Source: Fusobacteria bacterium ZRK30 (lineage in GTDB: Bacteria > Fusobacteriota > Fusobacteriia > Fusobacteriales > Fusobacteriaceae). Taken from it: a DNA stretch of 64,000 nucleotides. This document shows positions 60,788 to 64,000 of this stretch, in pieces. The DNA lies in assembly GCA_024628785.1 (NCBI GenBank), contig CP102405.1, positions 1,240,001-1,304,000 on the forward strand, given 5' to 3'. The notes below the pieces were generated by a model, which was not told where the DNA came from, made no database searches, and saw only the letters and a list, made by a program, of their open reading frames with translations. How positions within the stretch are numbered: position 1 is the first letter of the stretch; each line of letters opens with the position of its first letter. The position numbers and the translations under genes are program-made.

Positions 60788-62545
60788 ATGAATAAAGTAA
60801 AATTAAAAGTTCAAAAAACATCATTAAAAAAGATGGTTGATTATGGAATGCACTATAAATACAGGTTTGTATTTATAGTGATACTTTCTTTAATAGTAGG
60901 TTTAACAAAGGCATTGCCCGCATGGTTATCTAAATCTTTGATGGATGATGTACTCATAGCAAAAGATATGAAAAGATTGTTGTTGGTGTCTGGTGGTTTA
61001 GTAATTGCAACTGTTATAAAGGGTTTTTCCATGTACTATAAGGAAACTTTTTCCTCCTATACAACGAGGCTGGTAGTCAGGGATATCCAGCAGGATATCT
61101 ACAGACATCTTCATAAATTAAGTCATTCTTATTTTGATAAAACTCCCCAGGGGGAGATAATGGCAAGGATCAGTGGAGATGCAGGAAACCTAGGTAAGAT
61201 CGGGTTTATGATATTTCAGATCCTGCCGGAATTTTTGACTATAACAGTACTTCTCATAGGATTATTTAGGATTGATATGGTATTAGCTTTAATGACCTTA
61301 ATTTTGTTACCTGCGATGATGATGATTTTAAAAAAAATCTTGAAAAAAATCAAGAGAACTGCCAGAAAAAGACAGGATCAACGGGGGGAATTAAATTCTC
61401 TTATCCAGGAATCTCTGTCTGGGATCAGAGTTGTAAAAGCATTTGCGACTGAGCAGGATGAGATAAAAAAATATGAAGAAAAAAATATGGAAGTACTAAA
61501 TACTGAGTATAGAAATAAGAAGGTAGAGGCCAGAATTTCACCTATAAATGAAGTTGTAACGATTACTTTAACTGTAGGAGTACTTCTTTACGGTGGAAAT
61601 AAAGTTATAGTTGATTCCAGCTTTACAGCTGGTGACCTTGTTTCGTTTTTAACTTCACTGGGACTTATGTTTGAGCCCCTTAAAAAAGTGATTAAAAGAG
61701 GGAGTGAGCTGATGTCCATCATGCCATCAGCTGACAGAGTAATGGAGCTGTTGGAGGAAATACCGGAAGTAGTGGAGAAAGAGAGCGCTGCAGACTATGG
61801 AGATCTTTCACCTAAGGTAAAATTTAAGGATTTAAAATTTAGATATGGTAAAGATTTGGATTATGCTATAGACGATATTAATTTTGAAGCAAATGCCGGA
61901 GAGATCGTGGCACTAGTAGGTAGAAGTGGAAGTGGAAAAACTACCCTGGTAAATCTGATTCCCAGGTTTTATGAAGTTGAAGATGGTTCTATAACTATAG
62001 ATGGGATGGATATAAGAGATCTGAAAGTGAAAGAATTAAGAGATCATATAGGGATAGTTCCCCAAGAAACATTCTTATTTAGCGGTACTATCTATTCTAA
62101 TATATTATATGGTGCAGGAAGAGAAGTGACGAAAGAGGATGTTATAAATGCCGCTAAGATGGCTAATGCCCATAACTTCATAATAGAGTTTGAAAATGGA
62201 TATGACCAGGAAGTAGGAGAAAGAGGAACATTACTATCAGGCGGTCAAAAACAAAGGATAGCTATAGCTCGTGCACTCCTAAAAAATCCGGAGATTATGA
62301 TCCTGGATGAAGCTACATCTGCTCTGGATACAGAGTCTGAAAGACTGGTTCAAGACGCTCTGGAAAAATTAATGGTGGGAAGAACAACATTTGTAATAGC
62401 CCATAGATTGTCTACAATAGTCAATGCAGACAAGATCGTAGTTATGGATAAAGGAAAGATAGCAGAGGCAGGAAGCCATGAGGAGCTATTAGCCCATGGT
62501 GGGATCTATAAAAAGCTATATGAAACACAATTTGGAGAGGAATAA
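60788..62545 (+). CDS. msbA: Lipid A export ABC transporter, MsbA-like
   Basis: A 585-residue half-transporter: six membrane segments (about residues 20-320) then an ATPase with Walker A GRSGSGKTT, PQETFLFSGTI, signature LSGGQKQRIA and Walker B ILDEATSALD. It begins one base after lpxB, and the position at the end of the lipid A operon supports a role in flipping lipid A-core. The family also includes drug exporters. Confidence 0.88.
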   Translation: MNKVKLKVQKTSLKKMVDYGMHYKYRFVFIVILSLIVGLTKALPAWLSKSLMDDVLIAKDMKRLLLVSGGLVIATVIKGFSMYYKETFSSYTTRLVVRDIQQDIYRHLHKLSHSYFDKTPQGEIMARISGDAGNLGKIGFMIFQILPEFLTITVLLIGLFRIDMVLALMTLILLPAMMMILKKILKKIKRTARKRQDQRGELNSLIQESLSGIRVVKAFATEQDEIKKYEEKNMEVLNTEYRNKKVEARISPINEVVTITLTVGVLLYGGNKVIVDSSFTAGDLVSFLTSLGLMFEPLKKVIKRGSELMSIMPSADRVMELLEEIPEVVEKESAADYGDLSPKVKFKDLKFRYGKDLDYAIDDINFEANAGEIVALVGRSGSGKTTLVNLIPRFYEVEDGSITIDGMDIRDLKVKELRDHIGIVPQETFLFSGTIYSNILYGAGREVTKEDVINAAKMANAHNFIIEFENGYDQEVGERGTLLSGGQKQRIAIARALLKNPEIMILDEATSALDTESERLVQDALEKLMVGRTTFVIAHRLSTIVNADKIVVMDKGKIAEAGSHEELLAHGGIYKKLYETQFGEE

Positions 62546-62589
62546 ACTTTTCATTCTTTTTTGTGGGAGATTAATCAAGGATTAAAATA

Positions 62590-62618
62590 ATATGAGGTTA
62601 TTTTATATAATCTCATAT
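62590..62618 (+). repeat. Imperfect inverted repeat in the rph leader
   Basis: ATATGAGGTTAT and ATAATCTCATAT form a long stem with one bulge around a short AT-rich loop, 25 bases before the rph start. No T-run follows. It may be a leader fold. Confidence 0.35.
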
Positions 62619-62645
62619 TAATAAATTATATAGGAGAAATAAATA

Positions 62646-63374
62646 ATGAGTATTTTAAGAGATGACAACAGAACTAATGAAGATTTAAGACAAGTAAATT
62701 TAATAACAGGATTCACTATTCATGCTGAAGGATCTGTATTGATAGAGATGGGAAATACAAAGGTAATTTGTACTGCTTCTGTAAGTGAGAGCGTACCTAG
62801 ATTTTTAAAAAAATCAGGTAAAGGATGGCTTACAGCAGAATATTCTATGTTACCAAGAGCCACTGAAGATAGAAATAGAAGAGAAGCTTCAATGGGTAAA
62901 TTAGGTGGAAGAACCATGGAGATCCAAAGATTAATTGGGAGATCTCTTAGAGCGTGTTTAGATATGGGTAAATTAGGTGAAAGAAGTATCACTATTGACT
63001 GTGATGTTATTCAGGCTGATGGTGGAACAAGAACAGCTTCTATAACTGGTGGGTATGTAGCTCTTGCTATAGCAATAAAGAAATTAATTGCAGATGGTAA
63101 GTTAGAAGAATCACCATTAATCTCAAATGTAGCTGCTATCAGTGTAGGAGTAGTTGGTGGAGTTCCGATGTTAGACCTTAAATATACTGAGGATGCCAAT
63201 GCAGATGTAGACATGAATGTAATAATGAACTCTAAGATGGAATTTGTAGAAGTACAGGGAACAGGAGAAGAAACTACATTTACAAGAAAAGAATTAAATG
63301 GTCTGTTGGATCTGGCAGAAAAAGGAATCAAAGAATTATTTGAGATGCAGAATGAGGCAATAAAGAAAGCATAA
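62646..63374 (+). CDS. rph: Ribonuclease PH
   Basis: Phosphorolytic 3'-exonuclease that trims tRNA 3' ends. The 242 residues match the family from [10 protein letters not shown] onward: [66 protein letters not shown] and [15 protein letters not shown]. It is upstream of an RdgB-type gene, a common rph-rdgB neighbourhood. Confidence 0.96.
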   Translation: MSILRDDNRTNEDLRQVNLITGFTIHAEGSVLIEMGNTKVICTASVSESVPRFLKKSGKGWLTAEYSMLPRATEDRNRREASMGKLGGRTMEIQRLIGRSLRACLDMGKLGERSITIDCDVIQADGGTRTASITGGYVALAIAIKKLIADGKLEESPLISNVAAISVGVVGGVPMLDLKYTEDANADVDMNVIMNSKMEFVEVQGTGEETTFTRKELNGLLDLAEKGIKELFEMQNEAIKKA

Positions 63375-63452
63375 AAAAATTAATTTTTATACTCTCAAAA
63401 ATTTTATTTTTAGTATAGATAAGAAAAGAGAGAGATGAAAAAGAAGAAAAAT

Positions 63453-63486
63453 TATCTCCTGCATTAATTTATGGGAGATATTTTTT
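63453..63486 (+). terminator. Terminator of rph
   Basis: TATCTCC at 63453-63459 pairs with GGAGATA at 63474-63480, followed by six Ts. Confidence 0.85.
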
Positions 63487-63498
63487 ATGTATGCCTCC

Positions 63499-63512
63499 TT
63501 GATGTGGTATAA
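63499..63512 (+). promoter_or_regulatory. Extended -10 promoter before the small gene and rdgB
   Basis: TGGTATAAT (-10 box about 63507-63512) after the rph terminator. The -35 is poor, as is usual with an extended -10. Confidence 0.5.
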
Positions 63513-63587
63513 TTAAAATATAGTTTCAATTATAAATATTGAATTAGATTTTAATAAAAAAATAGAGTGATGTTAACAGCTGGAGAG

Positions 63588-63683
63588 GTGACAATTATAT
63601 TTAATACTAGAGAAATAGCGATATTATTTTGGTTTGGAGTACTTTTTATTTGGTGTATCATAAATGCCAATAAAGAAGACTAG
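63588..63683 (+). CDS. Tiny single-pass membrane protein, 31-37 residues
   Basis: A short frame between the promoter and the RdgB-type gene. From GTG 63588 it has 31 residues, MTIIFNTREIAI then a hydrophobic helix (LFWFGVLFIWCII) and NANKED. From ATG 63570 it has 37. The ggagag at 63582-63587 is too close to GTG for a normal start, and the ATG has only a weak site, so the start is unresolved. The clear membrane helix and the tight spacing to the next gene (23 bases) favour a real gene. The family is unknown. Confidence 0.5.
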   Translation: MTIIFNTREIAILFWFGVLFIWCIINANKED

Positions 63684-63706
63684 AATGTAAATAAGGAGAA
63701 AAAAAT

Positions 63707-64000
63707 ATGAAAAAATTATTTTTAGCCACAGGAAATAAGAAAAAAATAAAAGAAATATCTGAGATCTTAAAGGGATATGAGATACTTTCAATAAACGACG
63801 GATATACAATTCCAGATGTGGTAGAGGATAGAGATACCTTTGAAGGGAATAGCCAGAAGAAGGCCTTAGAGATAGCTAAAGCTGTAGGGATGCCTGTTAT
63901 CGCAGATGACAGTGGGTTGTGCGTAGAGGCTCTAGGAGGAGCTCCTGGGATATATTCAGCTAGATATTCAGGAGAAAATGCTACAGATGAGACGAATAAT
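63707..64000 (+). CDS. Non-canonical purine NTP pyrophosphatase (RdgB/HAM1), 3' truncated
   Basis: Removes ITP, XTP and dITP from the nucleotide pool. The 98 visible residues have the family N-terminus LATGNKKKIKEI, the EGNSQKKALEIA segment and ADDSGLCVEALGGAPGIYSARYSG. The ATG follows aaggag and the gene runs beyond the window. It lies behind rph, a usual association. Confidence 0.93.
   Translation, partial: MKKLFLATGNKKKIKEISEILKGYEILSINDGYTIPDVVEDRDTFEGNSQKKALEIAKAVGMPVIADDSGLCVEALGGAPGIYSARYSGENATDETNN

Overview
The window looks like chromosome from a free-living, fermentative member of the Fusobacteriota, of the Ilyobacter, Propionigenium or Psychrilyobacter kind. The reasons are the low-GC DNA with strong GGAGG ribosome binding sites, a Gram-negative lipid A operon (lpxC-fabZ-lpxA-lpxI-lpxB-msbA) of the compact fusobacterial type, citrate lyase, tyrosine phenol-lyase, and several c-di-GMP proteins (common in environmental relatives, scarce in Fusobacterium). 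The genus is inferred from gene content; no tree or search was possible. I see no tRNA or rRNA genes, CRISPR arrays, prophage or insertion sequences.

Layout. 1-2.5 kb: the end of a citrate lyase operon (citE cut by the window edge, then citF). 2.6-6.4 kb: YciI-like protein, then on the minus strand a DEAD-box RNA helicase, a ZIP metal transporter and a radical SAM protein. 6.8-16.6 kb: thirteen plus-strand genes, closely packed, dominated by GNAT acetyltransferases (five here, a sixth at 22.4 kb), with two paralogous CPBP membrane proteases, an MccF-like S66 peptidase, an EFR1 flavodoxin-ferredoxin, an HD hydrolase, a methyltransferase, two HAD phosphatases and MtnN. This is the most accessory-looking part. 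16.7-21 kb: a divergent pair of c-di-GMP enzymes (EAL phosphodiesterase against GGDEF cyclase). 21-25 kb: flavodoxin, HEAT-like protein, GNAT-YoaP protein, nucleotidyltransferase and lipoprotein. 24.5-29.7 kb: Tag, AlaX-like editing protein, RlmN and PBP1A.

29.65-31.4 kb holds a probable queuine-salvage unit: a candidate preQ1-I riboswitch with a clear terminator/antiterminator arrangement, a YhhQ-type transporter and a small radical SAM protein that is a good candidate for queuine lyase (QueL). Next come a MATE pump with tandem palindromic operators, a GAF-GGDEF cyclase, PssA, a YlmH-like S4 protein, a large envelope protein, MgtE and an XRE regulator with a probable autoregulatory operator.

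40.6-43.7 kb: tyrosine phenol-lyase and an AGCS sodium/amino-acid symporter diverge from a shared control region. Each leader carries the same 12-base element in the same orientation relative to its gene. 45-50.4 kb: a partner-switching set (STAS antagonist, RsbW-like kinase, RsbU-like phosphatase with a dCache amino-acid-sensor motif) with glycogen debranching enzyme glgX inserted in it. 50.46-50.73 kb: the long form of SRP RNA. Then AAG glycosylase, oleate hydratase, an unusual GNAT-CDF fusion, UvrD/PcrA, the lipid A operon, RNase PH, a tiny membrane protein and the start of an RdgB-type nucleotidase.

The best candidates for new biology are the riboswitch/transporter/QueL unit, the partner switch around glgX, the tpl/AGCS leader element, the GNAT-CDF fusion and the acetyltransferase-rich run. 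Several short genes (53, 31-37 and 45 residues) and one decayed gene are also described.
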